Below, one piece after another: positions 46,939 to 56,020 of a stretch of DNA of 64,000 nucleotides. The notes beneath the pieces were generated by a model that was not told where the DNA came from, did no database searches, and saw nothing but the letters and a program-made list of their open reading frames with translations. Every line of letters begins with the position of its first letter. The stretch's first letter is position 1. The stretch spans positions 1,488,001-1,552,000 of the forward strand of contig NZ_JAJNEL010000001.1 in NCBI RefSeq assembly GCF_029428675.1, read 5' to 3'. Source of the stretch: Streptomyces sp. JH14. Its GTDB lineage: Bacteria > Actinomycetota > Actinomycetes > Streptomycetales > Streptomycetaceae. The translations under genes were made by a program, and so were the position numbers.

Positions 46939-46970
46939 AAAGGCCCCGGACCACATGGTCCGGGGCCTTT
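46939..46970. terminator. Strong bidirectional terminator between the lyase gene and lgt
   Basis: A perfect 14-bp stem (46939-46952 with 46957-46970) encloses the loop ACAT. The arms begin AAAGGCCCC and end GGGGCCTTT, so both strands carry a short T run. It serves both convergent transcripts. Confidence 0.85.
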
Positions 46971-46987
46971 CGTAGACCTGGCCGGTG

Positions 46988-48016
46988 TCAGGCGTTCTTG
47001 GCTGCCTCCGCGGCGCCGTTCTTCTCCGTCGCCCGAGCCTCACCGTCACGCTCGGCGTCATCATCGGCATCCGGGTCCGGTGCCGAAGCCGCGTCCGCGT
47101 CCGGTTCCGAAGCGGCGTCCGGAGCCGAGGCCGCGTCCGCGTCCTGCTCGCCCTCGGCCGCCTCCACGCCCTCGGCCGCCTCCACGCCCTCGGCCGCCTC
47201 GACGGCCCCCGGCTCGACAACCTCCTCGCGCCCCGGCCGCACCTTCGCCGAGATCACGATGTACGTCACCGCCAGCACGAATACGATCAGCGCGGTCCAC
47301 ACGTTCAGGCGCAGGCCCAGAATGTGGTGGGCCTCGTCGACCCGCATGTACTCGATCCAGCCCCGCCCCGCGCAGTACGCCGCGACGTACAGCGCGAACG
47401 CCCGACCGTGCCCGAGCTTGAAGCGGCGGTCCGCCCAGATCACCAGGAGCGCGACGCCCACGCACCACAGCGACTCGTACAGGAACGTGGGGTGGTACGT
47501 CCCGGCGACCCGGTTGGGGCCGTCGCTGATCTTCAGGGCCCACGGCAGATCCGTCGCCTTGCCGTAGAGCTCCTGGTTGAACCAGTTGCCCCAGCGGCCG
47601 ATCGCCTGGGCAAAGGCGATGCCGGGGGCGAGCGCGTCGGCCCAGGCCGGCAGCGGGATCCCGCGGCGGCGGCAGCCGATCCAGGCGCCGACGGCACCGA
47701 GCGCGATCGCGCCCCAGATGCCGAGGCCGCCCTGCCAGATCTTGAAGGCGTCGACCCAGTCCTCACCCTTGCTGAAGTACAGCTGGTAGTCGGTGATGAC
47801 GTGGTAGAGCCGACCGCCGACGAGGCCGAAGGGCACCGCCCAGACGGCGATGTCGGCCACCGTGCCGGCTGTGCCGCCCCGGGCGATCCAGCGCTTGTTG
47901 CCGAACCAGACGGCGACAAACACACCGATGATGATGCAGAACGCGTAGCCGCGGAGCGGGATCGGGCCGAGCTCGATCACGCCGGTCGACGGGCTGGGAA
48001 TGTAGGCAAGGTCCAT
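46988..48016 (-). CDS. lgt: Prolipoprotein diacylglyceryl transferase
   Basis: This 342-residue Lgt has seven membrane segments and the signature GRWGNWFNQELYG near residue 145. It transfers diacylglycerol from phosphatidylglycerol to the lipobox cysteine of prelipoproteins in the cytoplasmic membrane. The last 75 residues are a highly acidic Ala/Glu/Asp tail. They contain three tandem copies of VEAAEG, seen as an exact-to-near-exact 18-bp repeat at 47151-47204. Such tails vary among Streptomyces Lgt proteins. Confidence 0.95.
   Translation of the reverse strand: MDLAYIPSPSTGVIELGPIPLRGYAFCIIIGVFVAVWFGNKRWIARGGTAGTVADIAVWAVPFGLVGGRLYHVITDYQLYFSKGEDWVDAFKIWQGGLGIWGAIALGAVGAWIGCRRRGIPLPAWADALAPGIAFAQAIGRWGNWFNQELYGKATDLPWALKISDGPNRVAGTYHPTFLYESLWCVGVALLVIWADRRFKLGHGRAFALYVAAYCAGRGWIEYMRVDEAHHILGLRLNVWTALIVFVLAVTYIVISAKVRPGREEVVEPGAVEAAEGVEAAEGVEAAEGEQDADAASAPDAASEPDADAASAPDPDADDDAERDGEARATEKNGAAEAAKNA
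47151..47204. repeat. Three tandem 18-bp repeats in the lgt tail
   Basis: The unit CCCTCGGCCGCCTCCACG occurs at 47151-47168 and 47169-47186, and with one change at 47187-47204. In frame it encodes VEAAEG three times. Such units can expand or shrink by slippage without breaking the frame. Confidence 0.85.
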
Positions 48017-48124
48017 GACAGGGTCGACGCTACCTTGCCGGGCGGGACCTGCGGCAACCCGCCCGACAACTTCTGGGTAACGAGCGTGTCGTCACATCCC
48101 CCCGACGGCGGAAGCCGGCCGAGG

Positions 48125-48952
48125 TCAGGAGGCGGACGGCGTCGGAGTGACCTTCCCCGGCTTCTTCCCCTTGTTGGCCTCGGCGACCCACTTTTTCAGG
48201 TTCGCCACCGTGATCGCCTCGTTCCCCTTCTTCGGGAAGATCGATTCACCGTTGAGCAGCGCGGTGGGCGTGCCCCGGAAGCCGCCGTTCTGGAACGCGG
48301 TGTTGGACTTCTTGACCCAGGTGTCGTGCGTGCCGTCCTCGACGCAGCTGCGGAAGGCGGGGGTGTCGAGGCCGTCGACCTTGCCCGCCAGCTCGATCAG
48401 CTTGCTGCTCTTGCCGAAGGCGTCGTCGGTCTCCTCCGGCTGGTTGCGGTAGAGGACGTCGTGGTAGGCGGAGAACTTGCCGACGTTCTGCGCGCAGGCC
48501 GCCGCATTGGCCGCGTCCAGCGAGCCGCTGCCGCCGAGGTTGCCGTCGATGATTGTGGCCAGGTGGTATTCGACCTTCAGCTGACCGCTGCCTTCCAGCT
48601 CGTGGATCGTGTCCCGGAACGCGTTCTCGAACTGGGCGCAGACCGGGCAGCGGAAGTCCTCCCAGATGGTGAGCGTGGACGGGGCATCGTCCGCGCCCAC
48701 CGGGATGGCCAGGTTGTCCTTGCCGGTCGCCCCGGACGGCGCGACGACGGGACCGGACCCACTGGCCTTGTCGCCCTTGCCGCCCGAATTCGCGGCGATC
48801 ACGCCGACGACGACGGCGAGCGCCAGCACACCCACCACCGCGACGGAGACGATCAGCGTGCGCCGGCGGCGCTCACGCGCCTTCTCCTGCTCACGCTGCT
48901 GGATGAGCCGGTCGCGCGCGGCCCTTTTTCCCTCTTGGTTGTTCTCGCTCAC
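48125..48952 (-). CDS. DsbA-like membrane-anchored thioredoxin-fold protein
   Basis: This 275-residue protein has a charged cytoplasmic N terminus (Arg/Lys/Glu-rich), one membrane anchor (about 33-55) and an extracytoplasmic thioredoxin/DsbA domain. The active-site pair is CPVC in EDFRCPVCAQF, with cis-Pro in GTPTALLNG. It probably forms or isomerises disulfides outside the membrane. It starts at a GTG, 16 bases after the trp terminator hairpin, so it needs its own promoter or read-through. A longer frame into that hairpin is not used. Confidence 0.87.
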   Translation of the reverse strand: MSENNQEGKRAARDRLIQQREQEKARERRRRTLIVSVAVVGVLALAVVVGVIAANSGGKGDKASGSGPVVAPSGATGKDNLAIPVGADDAPSTLTIWEDFRCPVCAQFENAFRDTIHELEGSGQLKVEYHLATIIDGNLGGSGSLDAANAAACAQNVGKFSAYHDVLYRNQPEETDDAFGKSSKLIELAGKVDGLDTPAFRSCVEDGTHDTWVKKSNTAFQNGGFRGTPTALLNGESIFPKKGNEAITVANLKKWVAEANKGKKPGKVTPTPSAS

Positions 48953-48967
48953 ACCCGCAGCAACGAA

Positions 48968-48995
48968 CCGGGGAGGCACCTGCGTGCCTCCCCGG
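48968..48995 (-). terminator. trpCMBA operon terminator
   Basis: CCGGGGAGGCAC (48968-48979) pairs perfectly with GTGCCTCCCCGG (48984-48995) around CTGC. It lies 34 bases after the trpA stop on the minus strand. Confidence 0.75.
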
Positions 48996-49028
48996 TCCCA
49001 GGTCCACCCGTTCGGGTGAGGCCCGATG

Positions 49029-49841
49029 TCAGCGCTTTCGAACACCCTCGGCGAGTTCGCCGGCCAGCGAGCGGACGGCGGCCAGGCCGGACGTCTCGTC
49101 GGAGGCGTCCAGCATCCGCTTGACGAAGGCGGAGCCGACGATCACTCCGTCGGCGAAGCCCGCGACCTCGGCGGCCTGCCGGGCGTCGGAGACGCCGAGG
49201 CCGACGCAGACCGGGAGCGTGGTGGTGGCGCGGGTGCGCCGCACCAGTTCCTGGGCCTGCTCGCCGACCGATTCGCGGGTGCCGGTGACACCCATCAGCG
49301 AGGCCGCGTAGACGAAGCCGGAGCCGGCCGCGGTGATGGCGGCGAGGCGCTCGTCCTTGCTGCTCGGCGCGACGACGAAGACGGTCGCGAGACCGTGCTT
49401 GTCGGCGTGCTCGCGCCACACCGAGGACTCCTGGACCGGCAGGTCGGGCAGGATGCACCCGGCGCCGCCCGCCTCGGCGAGCTCGGCGGTGAAGCGCTCG
49501 ATGCCGTACCGGTCGATGGGGTTCCAGTACGTCATGACGAGGATCGGGGCGCCGGTCGCCTCGTAGGCCTCGCGGACCGTACGCATCACGTCGGCGACCT
49601 TCACACCGCCGCGCAGGGCGATGTCGTCGGCGGTCTGGATGACCGGTCCGTCGAGCACCGGGTCGCTGTGCGGCAGGCCCACCTCGACGACGTCGGCGCC
49701 ACCGGCGACGACCGCCTTGACGGCCTCGATGCCGCCGTCGACCGTCGGGAACCCGGCCGGCAGGTAGGCGATGAGCGCGGCGCGGTCCTCGGCCCGGGCC
49801 GCCGCGAGGGTGGAGCTCAGCAGCTCGATGTTGCCGCTCAC
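49029..49841 (-). CDS. trpA: Tryptophan synthase alpha subunit
   Basis: This 270-residue TIM-barrel protein has the catalytic Glu/Asp region [15 protein letters not shown] and the loop [11 protein letters not shown], typical of TrpA. It cleaves indole-3-glycerol phosphate to indole and glyceraldehyde 3-phosphate, and channels indole to TrpB. It starts at a GTG overlapping the trpB stop (GTGA) and ends the operon before a 12-bp hairpin. Confidence 0.96.
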   Translation of the reverse strand: MSGNIELLSSTLAAARAEDRAALIAYLPAGFPTVDGGIEAVKAVVAGGADVVEVGLPHSDPVLDGPVIQTADDIALRGGVKVADVMRTVREAYEATGAPILVMTYWNPIDRYGIERFTAELAEAGGAGCILPDLPVQESSVWREHADKHGLATVFVVAPSSKDERLAAITAAGSGFVYAASLMGVTGTRESVGEQAQELVRRTRATTTLPVCVGLGVSDARQAAEVAGFADGVIVGSAFVKRMLDASDETSGLAAVRSLAGELAEGVRKR

Positions 49842-51124
49842 TGGACGTCTCCCTCGATCTCGGCGTCGCCGTTGTCCGCGTCCGCCTCGACGGTCGCGTC
49901 CGTCTCGTACAGCCCGAAGTAACGGGCCGCCGTGTCCATGTCCTTGTCGCCGCGCCCGGACAGGTTGACCAGGAGCAGCGCGTCCCGGCCGAGTTCCCTG
50001 CCGACCTCCAGGGCGCCGGCCAGCGCATGGGCGCTCTCGATGGCCGGGATGATCCCCTCGGTGCGCGACAGCAGCCGCAGCGCCTGCATGGCGTCGTCGT
50101 CGGTGACCGCGCGGTACTCGCCGCGGCCGATGTCCTTGAGGTACGAGTGCTCCGGGCCGATGCCCGGGTAGTCCAGTCCGGCCGAGATGGAGTACGGCTC
50201 GGTGATCTGGCCCTCGTCGTCCTGGAGGACGTAGCTGCGCGAACCGTGCAGGATGCCGGGCTCGCCCGCGGTCAGGGTCGCCGCGTGCTCACCGGTCTCC
50301 ACGCCGTGTCCGGCGGGCTCGCAGCCGATCAGCCGGACGGCCGCGTCGGGGATGAAGGTGTGGAAGAGCCCGATGGCGTTGGAACCGCCGCCGACACACG
50401 CGATCGCGGCGTCCGGCAGCCGTCCGGTCCGCTCCAGGATCTGCCGGCGGGCCTCGACACCGATGACGCGGTGGAAGTCGCGGACCATCGCCGGGAAGGG
50501 GTGCGGGCCCGCGACCGTGCCGAAGAGGTAGTGCGTGCGGTCGACGTTGGCGACCCAGTCCCGGAACGCCTCGTTGATGGCGTCCTTGAGCGTGCGGGAA
50601 CCGGACTTCACGGCGATGACCTCGGCGCCGAGCATCCGCATCCGCGCCACGTTCAGCGCCTGCCGCTCGGTGTCGATCTCACCCATGTAGATGGTGCATT
50701 CGAGGCCGAAGAGGGCGCAGGCGGTCGCGGTGGCGACGCCGTGCTGTCCGGCACCGGTCTCGGCGATGACACGGGTCTTGCCCATGCGCTTGGTGAGCAG
50801 CGCCTGGCCCAGCACGTTGTTGATCTTGTGTGAGCCGGTGTGGTTGAGGTCCTCGCGCTTGAGGAAGATCCGGGCGCCGCCCGCGTGCTCGGCGAAGCGC
50901 GGCACCTCGGTCAGTGCGCTGGGCCGGCCGGTGTAGTTGACCATGAGCTCATTGAGCTCGGCGGCGAAGGCCGGGTCGGCCTTCGCCTTGTCGTACTCGA
51001 CGGCGACCTCGTCCACGGCGGCGACGAGCGCCTCCGGGATGAACTTGCCGCCGAACGCACCGAAGTAGCCCTCGGCGCTGGGGATCAGACCCTCGGGGTC
51101 CGGAATGAAGAAGTCAGATGACAT
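49838..51124 (-). CDS. trpB: Tryptophan synthase beta subunit
   Basis: This 428-residue PLP enzyme has the Schiff-base Lys in HTGSHKINN, catalytic Glu in AETGAGQHG and the phosphate-binding [10 protein letters not shown]. It condenses indole with serine. The C-terminal 25 residues are an acidic extension beyond the usual end. GAGGAG precedes the ATG. It lies between trpM and trpA and is co-translated with trpA. Confidence 0.96.
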   Translation of the reverse strand: MSSDFFIPDPEGLIPSAEGYFGAFGGKFIPEALVAAVDEVAVEYDKAKADPAFAAELNELMVNYTGRPSALTEVPRFAEHAGGARIFLKREDLNHTGSHKINNVLGQALLTKRMGKTRVIAETGAGQHGVATATACALFGLECTIYMGEIDTERQALNVARMRMLGAEVIAVKSGSRTLKDAINEAFRDWVANVDRTHYLFGTVAGPHPFPAMVRDFHRVIGVEARRQILERTGRLPDAAIACVGGGSNAIGLFHTFIPDAAVRLIGCEPAGHGVETGEHAATLTAGEPGILHGSRSYVLQDDEGQITEPYSISAGLDYPGIGPEHSYLKDIGRGEYRAVTDDDAMQALRLLSRTEGIIPAIESAHALAGALEVGRELGRDALLLVNLSGRGDKDMDTAARYFGLYETDATVEADADNGDAEIEGDVQ

Positions 51125-51261
51125 CCGACGTGCTCCTCGTCATGGCAACGGGTGGGTTCACCGTATGCGCCGCGAGCGGAGCGCCGCCGCGACCGGGAGT
51201 GGTCGGGCGGTGCGGGTCGTACGTACGAAAGGAGAGGTACGGGTACGTCGGCCGGGGCTCG

Positions 51262-51480
51262 CTACGGCGCGGTCCCCGTGCGCCATCGCATGCCGTTGAC
51301 CTGGCCGGGCTCGTCACCGATCACGTACCGCACCCGCCGGCCGTGCACGCGGCGCGCGGGGGCGCGGCAGCCGCGGGGGCGGCAGCCGCGCGCCAGCGGC
51401 GCGTGCGGATCCCGGGCAGCCGTCACCCCGGCGAGGCGCGGGCCCCGACGGGTGCGGGGCGCGGGACGGTCGGCGGACAC
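51262..51480 (-). CDS. trpM: Small protein TrpM (tryptophan biosynthesis modulator)
   Basis: This 72-residue Arg- and Cys-rich protein lies exactly between trpC and trpB, where Streptomyces coelicolor carries trpM. The central part, RGCRPRGCRAPARRVHG followed by RVRYVIGDEPGQVNGM, looks like a small conserved domain rather than noise. It starts at a GTG; GGAG overlapping the trpC stop region lies 12 bases upstream. TrpM is reported to modulate tryptophan levels and growth. The assignment rests on position and on recalled similarity. Confidence 0.65.
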   Translation of the reverse strand: MSADRPAPRTRRGPRLAGVTAARDPHAPLARGCRPRGCRAPARRVHGRRVRYVIGDEPGQVNGMRWRTGTAP

Positions 51481-51488
51481 GGTGCGGG

Positions 51489-52298
51489 TCAGCTCCGTCC
51501 GTGCCGCAGGGCCGGGTGGGCGCCCGCGGCGACCAGGTCGGCGACGGCGGCGCGCGGGTCGCGGCCGGTGACCAGGGACTCACCGACGAGCACGGCGTCG
51601 GCGCCGGCGTTGGCGTAGGCGATGAGGTCGTGCGGGCCGCGGACGCCGGACTCGGCGACCTTGACGATGCCCGCCGGGATCTCCGGGGCGACGCGCTCGA
51701 ATGTCGAACGGTCGACCTTGAGGTCCTTCAGGTTGCGCGCGTTGACACCGATGATCTTCGCTCCGGCGGCCACGGCACGCTCCGCCTCCTCCTCGTCGTG
51801 CGCCTCGACCAGCGGCGTCAGGCCGATGGACTCGGCGCGCTCGATCAGGGAGACGAGGGCCTCCTGGTCGAGGGCGGCGACGATCAGCAGGGCGAGGTCG
51901 GCGCCGTAGGCGCGGGCCTCCCAGAGCTGGTACGAGGTGACGATGAAGTCCTTGCGCAGGATCGGGATGTCGACCTTGGCGCGCACGGCTTCCAGGTCGG
52001 CGAGCGAACCGCCGAAACGGCGCTCCTCGGTGAGGACGGAGATGACGGACGCGCCACCGGCCTCGTAGTCCGCGGCGAGCGCGGCAGGGTCGGCGATCGC
52101 GGCCAGGGCCCCCTTGGAGGGGCTGGAGCGCTTGACCTCGCAGATGACGGTCACGCCCTCGCCGCGCAGGGCGGCGACTCCGTCCTTGGCCGCGGGAGCG
52201 CGCGCCGCGCGCTCCTTGAGCTCGTCGAGGCTGACGCGCGCCTGCCGCTCTGCGAGGTCGGCGCGTACGCCATCGATGATCTCGTCGAGCACACTCAC
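51489..52298 (-). CDS. trpC: Indole-3-glycerol-phosphate synthase
   Basis: This 269-residue TIM-barrel protein has [12 protein letters not shown] (substrate phosphate and catalytic Lys region), PILRKDFIV and [11 protein letters not shown]. It cyclises CdRP to indole-3-glycerol phosphate. It starts at a GTG with a GGAAGGGGG run upstream; the frame to 52346 includes leader. It is not fused to TrpF, which agrees with PriA supplying that step. It is the first gene of the trpC-trpM-trpB-trpA unit. Confidence 0.95.
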   Translation of the reverse strand: MSVLDEIIDGVRADLAERQARVSLDELKERAARAPAAKDGVAALRGEGVTVICEVKRSSPSKGALAAIADPAALAADYEAGGASVISVLTEERRFGGSLADLEAVRAKVDIPILRKDFIVTSYQLWEARAYGADLALLIVAALDQEALVSLIERAESIGLTPLVEAHDEEEAERAVAAGAKIIGVNARNLKDLKVDRSTFERVAPEIPAGIVKVAESGVRGPHDLIAYANAGADAVLVGESLVTGRDPRAAVADLVAAGAHPALRHGRS

Positions 52299-52413
52299 GC
52301 GAGCGGCCCCCTTCCGGGACGGTGATGAGGGAACAGGATCAGCCATCTCGATGGTATCCGCAGGAAGGCCCCGGGTTCACATCCGGCCGACGGATGTCCC
52401 ACTACCTGGGCAA

Positions 52414-52908
52414 TCACGGCGCCAGCATCGATCCGAACGGCAGATTCCGGACGACGGTGAAGATCAGCAGCACCGCGCCGATCCCCCACATCCAGACCGG
52501 CGCCAGACCGATCCGTACGGGCCTTCCCCTGCTGGCGCGGACCATCCAGACCACCCAGAAGACGGCGAAGGCCGCGTAGCCGACGACCGCGAGGGCATTG
52601 GAGCCGAGGGCGCCCGCGATATCGCCGTGCGCGACGGCGTGGGCGCTGCGCAGCCCGCCGCAGCCGGGGCAGTACAGGCCGGTGAGCCGGAGCAGCGGGC
52701 AGACCGGATAGTGGCCCGGCTGGTTGGGATCGACGGCGCCCACGTAGCCGAAGGCCGCGACGACGGCGGCCATGACCCCGACGGGGGTGGCGAGCCGGCG
52801 GACGGCCGACCGGGGCACCGGCGCGGGCGGGAAGCAGGGCGGGGGCCCGGGCGGAAGGACCGGCGCGGGCGGGCCGGATGCGGCGGCGGGAGAGGGCGAG
52901 GCGTCCAC
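52414..52908 (-). CDS. DUF2752 small membrane protein
   Basis: This protein of about 164 residues has three or four membrane segments and the DUF2752 signature CPLLRLTGLYCPGCGGLRS. The N-terminal part is Pro/Ala-rich. Function is unknown in the family. I use the GTG at 52908 after a GGGGA run; a GTG at 52929 is also in frame. Members commonly lie beside trpC in Streptomyces, as here, 115 bases upstream of it. Confidence 0.8.
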   Translation of the reverse strand: MDASPSPAAASGPPAPVLPPGPPPCFPPAPVPRSAVRRLATPVGVMAAVVAAFGYVGAVDPNQPGHYPVCPLLRLTGLYCPGCGGLRSAHAVAHGDIAGALGSNALAVVGYAAFAVFWVVWMVRASRGRPVRIGLAPVWMWGIGAVLLIFTVVRNLPFGSMLAP

Positions 52909-52984
52909 GCGGTGATTGTCCCCGCTCACGCCGAAAGGCGCAGCCCGAACCGGGCTGCGCCTCGCACGACGGGTCCGACCGGGG

Positions 52985-53236
52985 TCAGGAGGAGACCTGG
53001 GCCCGTCCGGCACGCGCCCTGGCCGCGGCCAGCTCGGCCGACTCCTTCGGCATGCCCAGGCCCGCGGCCTTCATCGCCAGACCGACGATCCCGCCGATGA
53101 GGATGACCACCATGCCGGCCCAGAAGCCCAGCGGGTTGGCCGCGACCATGAACAGGCCTGCGATGCAGAAGCCGATGAAGGCGATGATGACACCGGTCCA
53201 GGCGGCCGGGGTGTGTCCGTGGCTGCTGCCCGCCAT
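52985..53236 (-). CDS. HGxxPAAW-motif small membrane protein
   Basis: This 83-residue protein begins MAGSSHGHTPAAW, the defining motif of a small actinobacterial family. Two hydrophobic segments follow (about 15-35 and 39-58), then a short Ala/Arg-rich cytoplasmic tail. GAGGAG lies six bases before the ATG. Conserved position among trp genes suggests a link to that locus, but no activity is known. Confidence 0.85.
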   Translation of the reverse strand: MAGSSHGHTPAAWTGVIIAFIGFCIAGLFMVAANPLGFWAGMVVILIGGIVGLAMKAAGLGMPKESAELAAARARAGRAQVSS

Positions 53237-53381
53237 GAGTTGCTCCTCGTTGGTGTTGCGCTGGTGATATCGCTGTACGCAAAGCTGGTGCCGCTGCGGT
53301 GCGCTGTGCAGAAAAGGCTGCTGCTCTGCAGCGGGCTCAGCGCCATTGTCCCGTACGTCCGGGTGCGACGTGAGCTGGGGG

Positions 53382-54041
53382 TCATGCCTCGCGCGTCGGG
53401 TCCTCGCCGCGGTCCAGGGCCTTCCACAGGTCCTCGGGCCGGTCCGGGTCCGGGGCGGTGCGGGTGGTCCTGCGCGGGCGCGGGGTGCCGTCCCGTTCGT
53501 ACCGTCCCGACATCGTGGGCCAGAACTTCCCGTACCGCAGGGCGAGCAGTCCGGCGAGGAGGATCAGCAGGCCGCCGGCGGCGGTGACGTACGGCCACGC
53601 GGTGTGGCTCAGCGCGTCGATGGTGGCGGAGGCGTCGCCGGTGGTCTGCGCCGCCTTCTCGTCGAGGGCGGCGCTGTCGGCGGCGCCGAGGTAGGCGCTG
53701 ACTCCGGCGCCCAGTCCGCTGAGGGCGAGCAGCCCGGCGACGAGCAGCCGGCCGGCACTGCGGACGGCGAAGACGGCGACGAGGGCGGCCAGACCGACGA
53801 TGGCGAGGGCGGCGGGGAGACCGGTGACGTCCTGGCCGTCGACCCTCAGCGGCAGTGCGCCGCCGGCGACGGCGGCCTTGCCCTCGGCCCAGGTCTGGCC
53901 GGAGGCGAGGAGGACCACGGTGGCGCCGATCGCCCCGAGAAGCAGGCCGACGGCCAGGCTGCGGCGGCTTCCCGTGGCGTCGGGCGCGACGACGGCTTGG
54001 GCACGGGGCTGGGGTACGGGAACAGCACTCACGTACCCCAC
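53382..54041 (-). CDS. Trp biosynthesis-associated membrane protein (TIGR02234 type)
   Basis: This 219-residue protein has four membrane segments (about 27-47, 74-92, 98-116 and 152-170) and a charged C-terminal tail. It contains LASGQTWAEGK and the WPYVTAAGGLLILLAGLLAL segment typical of the family found downstream of trpE in actinobacteria. The start is a GTG at 54041 or 54032. It follows trpE by 14 bases and is probably in the hisI-trpE transcript. Biochemical role unknown. Confidence 0.83.
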   Translation of the reverse strand: MGYVSAVPVPQPRAQAVVAPDATGSRRSLAVGLLLGAIGATVVLLASGQTWAEGKAAVAGGALPLRVDGQDVTGLPAALAIVGLAALVAVFAVRSAGRLLVAGLLALSGLGAGVSAYLGAADSAALDEKAAQTTGDASATIDALSHTAWPYVTAAGGLLILLAGLLALRYGKFWPTMSGRYERDGTPRPRRTTRTAPDPDRPEDLWKALDRGEDPTREA

Positions 54042-54055
54042 TATCCCTTACCCGG

Positions 54056-55543
54056 TCAGTTCGTGTGGAGGCGGTTGGCGGTATGGACGGCGCGGAGCAC
54101 CGCTGCGGCCTTGTTGCGGCACTCGGTGTCCTCCGCGACCGGGTCGGAATCGGCCACGATGCCCGCTCCGGCCTGGACGTACGCGGTGCCGTCGCGCAGC
54201 AGCGCCGTGCGGATGGCGATGGCGGTGTCGGAGTCGCCGGCGAAGTCCAGATAGCCGACGCAGCCCCCGTACAGTCCGCGACGGGTGGGTTCGAGCTCCT
54301 CGATGATCTGCATGGCACGGGGCTTGGGGGCGCCGGAGAGGGTACCGGCCGGGAAGCAGGCGGTGAGGACATCGAAGGCGGTACGGCCCTCGGCGACGCG
54401 GCCGGTGACGGTCGAGACGATGTGCATCACGTGCGAGTACCGCTCGATCGACATGAAGTCGACGACCTCCACGCTGCCGGGCACGCAGACCCGGCCCAGG
54501 TCGTTGCGGCCGAGGTCGACGAGCATCAGGTGCTCGGCGCGCTCCTTCGGGTCGGCGAGGAGTTCGTCGGCCAGGGCCTGGTCCTCCTGCGGGGTGGCAC
54601 CGCGGGGCCGGGTACCGGCGATCGGGTGGACCATGGCGCGCCCGTCCTCGACCTTGACGAGGGCCTCCGGGCTGGAGCCCGCGACGTCGAAGCCGTCGAA
54701 CCGGAAGAGGTACATGTACGGCGACGGGTTGGTCGCGCGCAGCACCCGGTAGACATCCAACGCGCTTGCCGTGCACGGGGTTTCGAAGCGCTGGGAAGGG
54801 ACGACCTGGAAGGCCTCGCCGGCCCTGATGCGCTCCTTCACGTCCTCGACGGCGTCCTGGAAGGCCGGACCGCCCCACAGTGCGGTGTACGGCGGGAGTT
54901 CGGACGCGGGGAGGGTGGCGGGGGCGCTCTCGACCGGACGCGAGAGGTCCGCCTCCATGGCGTCGAGGCGGGCGACGGCGTCGGCGTACGCCTCGTCCAC
55001 CCCGGTCTCCAGGTCGTTGTGGTTGATCGCGTTGGCGATCAGCAGGACGCTGCCGTCCCAGTGGTCGAGGACGGCGAGGTCCGAGGTGAGCAGCATGGTC
55101 AGCTCGGGGAGCTTCAGGTCGTCCCCGCCGTGCTCGCCGATCCTCTCCAGCCGCCGCACGATGTCGTACCCGAGGTAGCCGACCATGCCGCCGGTGAACG
55201 GCGGCATGCCGGAGTGCAGGTCCCGCGGGGTGTGCAGGGCGTCGATGGTGGCGCGCAGGGCGTCGAGCGGGTCGCCGTCGACGGGCACGCCGACGGGCGG
55301 GGTGCCCAGCCAGTGGGCCCGGCCGTCGCGGGCGGTGAGGGTGGCGGCGCTGCGTACCCCGATGAAGGAGTAGCGCGACCAGGTGCGGCCGTTCTCCGCG
55401 GATTCGAGGAGGAACGTGCCGGTGCGCTCGCCCGCGAGCTTGCGGTAGAGCGCGACCGGGGTGTCGCCGTCCGCGAGAAGCCGGCGGCTGACGGGGATGA
55501 CACGCCGGTCGGCGGCCAGCTTGCGGAAGGTCTCGAGATCCAT
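54056..55543 (-). CDS. trpE: Anthranilate synthase component I
   Basis: This 495-residue TrpE has the N-terminal tryptophan feedback motif LLESAENGRTWSRYSFIG and the C-terminal chorismate-binding core with HPIAGTRPRG, LVDLGRNDLGRV and GTLSGAPKPRAM. It makes anthranilate from chorismate with ammonia delivered by a TrpG subunit that is not in this window. It lies 11 bases after hisI with no room for its own attenuator, so it is probably co-transcribed with hisI. Confidence 0.95.
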   Translation of the reverse strand: MDLETFRKLAADRRVIPVSRRLLADGDTPVALYRKLAGERTGTFLLESAENGRTWSRYSFIGVRSAATLTARDGRAHWLGTPPVGVPVDGDPLDALRATIDALHTPRDLHSGMPPFTGGMVGYLGYDIVRRLERIGEHGGDDLKLPELTMLLTSDLAVLDHWDGSVLLIANAINHNDLETGVDEAYADAVARLDAMEADLSRPVESAPATLPASELPPYTALWGGPAFQDAVEDVKERIRAGEAFQVVPSQRFETPCTASALDVYRVLRATNPSPYMYLFRFDGFDVAGSSPEALVKVEDGRAMVHPIAGTRPRGATPQEDQALADELLADPKERAEHLMLVDLGRNDLGRVCVPGSVEVVDFMSIERYSHVMHIVSTVTGRVAEGRTAFDVLTACFPAGTLSGAPKPRAMQIIEELEPTRRGLYGGCVGYLDFAGDSDTAIAIRTALLRDGTAYVQAGAGIVADSDPVAEDTECRNKAAAVLRAVHTANRLHTN

Positions 55544-55554
55544 GACGGCTGACC

Positions 55555-55935
55555 CTACTGGCCGAGCGGGAGGACGTCGGCGTCGAAGCAGGTGCGGTCG
55601 CCGGTGTGACAGGCCGCTCCCGTCTGGTCGACCTTGACGAGGACGGTGTCCGCGTCGCAGTCGAGGGCGACGGATTTGACCAGCTGGATGTGACCGGAGG
55701 TGTCGCCCTTGACCCAGTACTCCTGGCGGCTGCGGGACCAGTAGGTGCAGCGGCCTGTGGTGAGGGTGCGGTGCAGGGCCTCGTCGTCCATCCAGCCGAG
55801 CATCAGCACCTCACCGGTGTCGTACTGCTGGGCGATGGCCGGAACGAGTCCGTCGGCGCCGCGCTTGAGGCGGGCGGCGATGGCGGGGTCCAGGCTGCTG
55901 GCGGGCGGGGTGCTGGGCGCGGGCGTGCTGGTCAT
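55555..55935 (-). CDS. hisI: Phosphoribosyl-AMP cyclohydrolase
   Basis: This 126-residue single-domain HisI lacks the HisE half. Metal ligands are in [11 protein letters not shown], and the Cys/His site is CHTGDRTCF. It opens the adenine ring of PR-AMP in histidine synthesis. The start is the ATG at 55935; an ATG three codons upstream is possible. It is divergent from the TIGR03085-type gene and heads the hisI-trpE unit. hisE is not seen in this window. Confidence 0.94.
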   Translation of the reverse strand: MTSTPAPSTPPASSLDPAIAARLKRGADGLVPAIAQQYDTGEVLMLGWMDDEALHRTLTTGRCTYWSRSRQEYWVKGDTSGHIQLVKSVALDCDADTVLVKVDQTGAACHTGDRTCFDADVLPLGQ

Positions 55936-56020
55936 GTGCCCCATTGTGCCGTGGCCGCACGAGCCTTTCGGCGGGCCGTCCACTGGGCGGACTGCGTGCA
56001 CCGGTCGTACGCTGGCGGTC

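Noticed and set aside
51114..51317. A 67-codon minus-strand frame overlapping the trpB start
   Set aside because: It overlaps trpB and the TrpM-like frame and has no ribosome site or domain pattern. The frame at 51262-51480 fits trpM better.
53237..53381. A possible trp leader/attenuator in the gap before the HGxxPAAW gene
   Set aside because: No short frame with tandem Trp codons followed by alternative hairpins could be seen.
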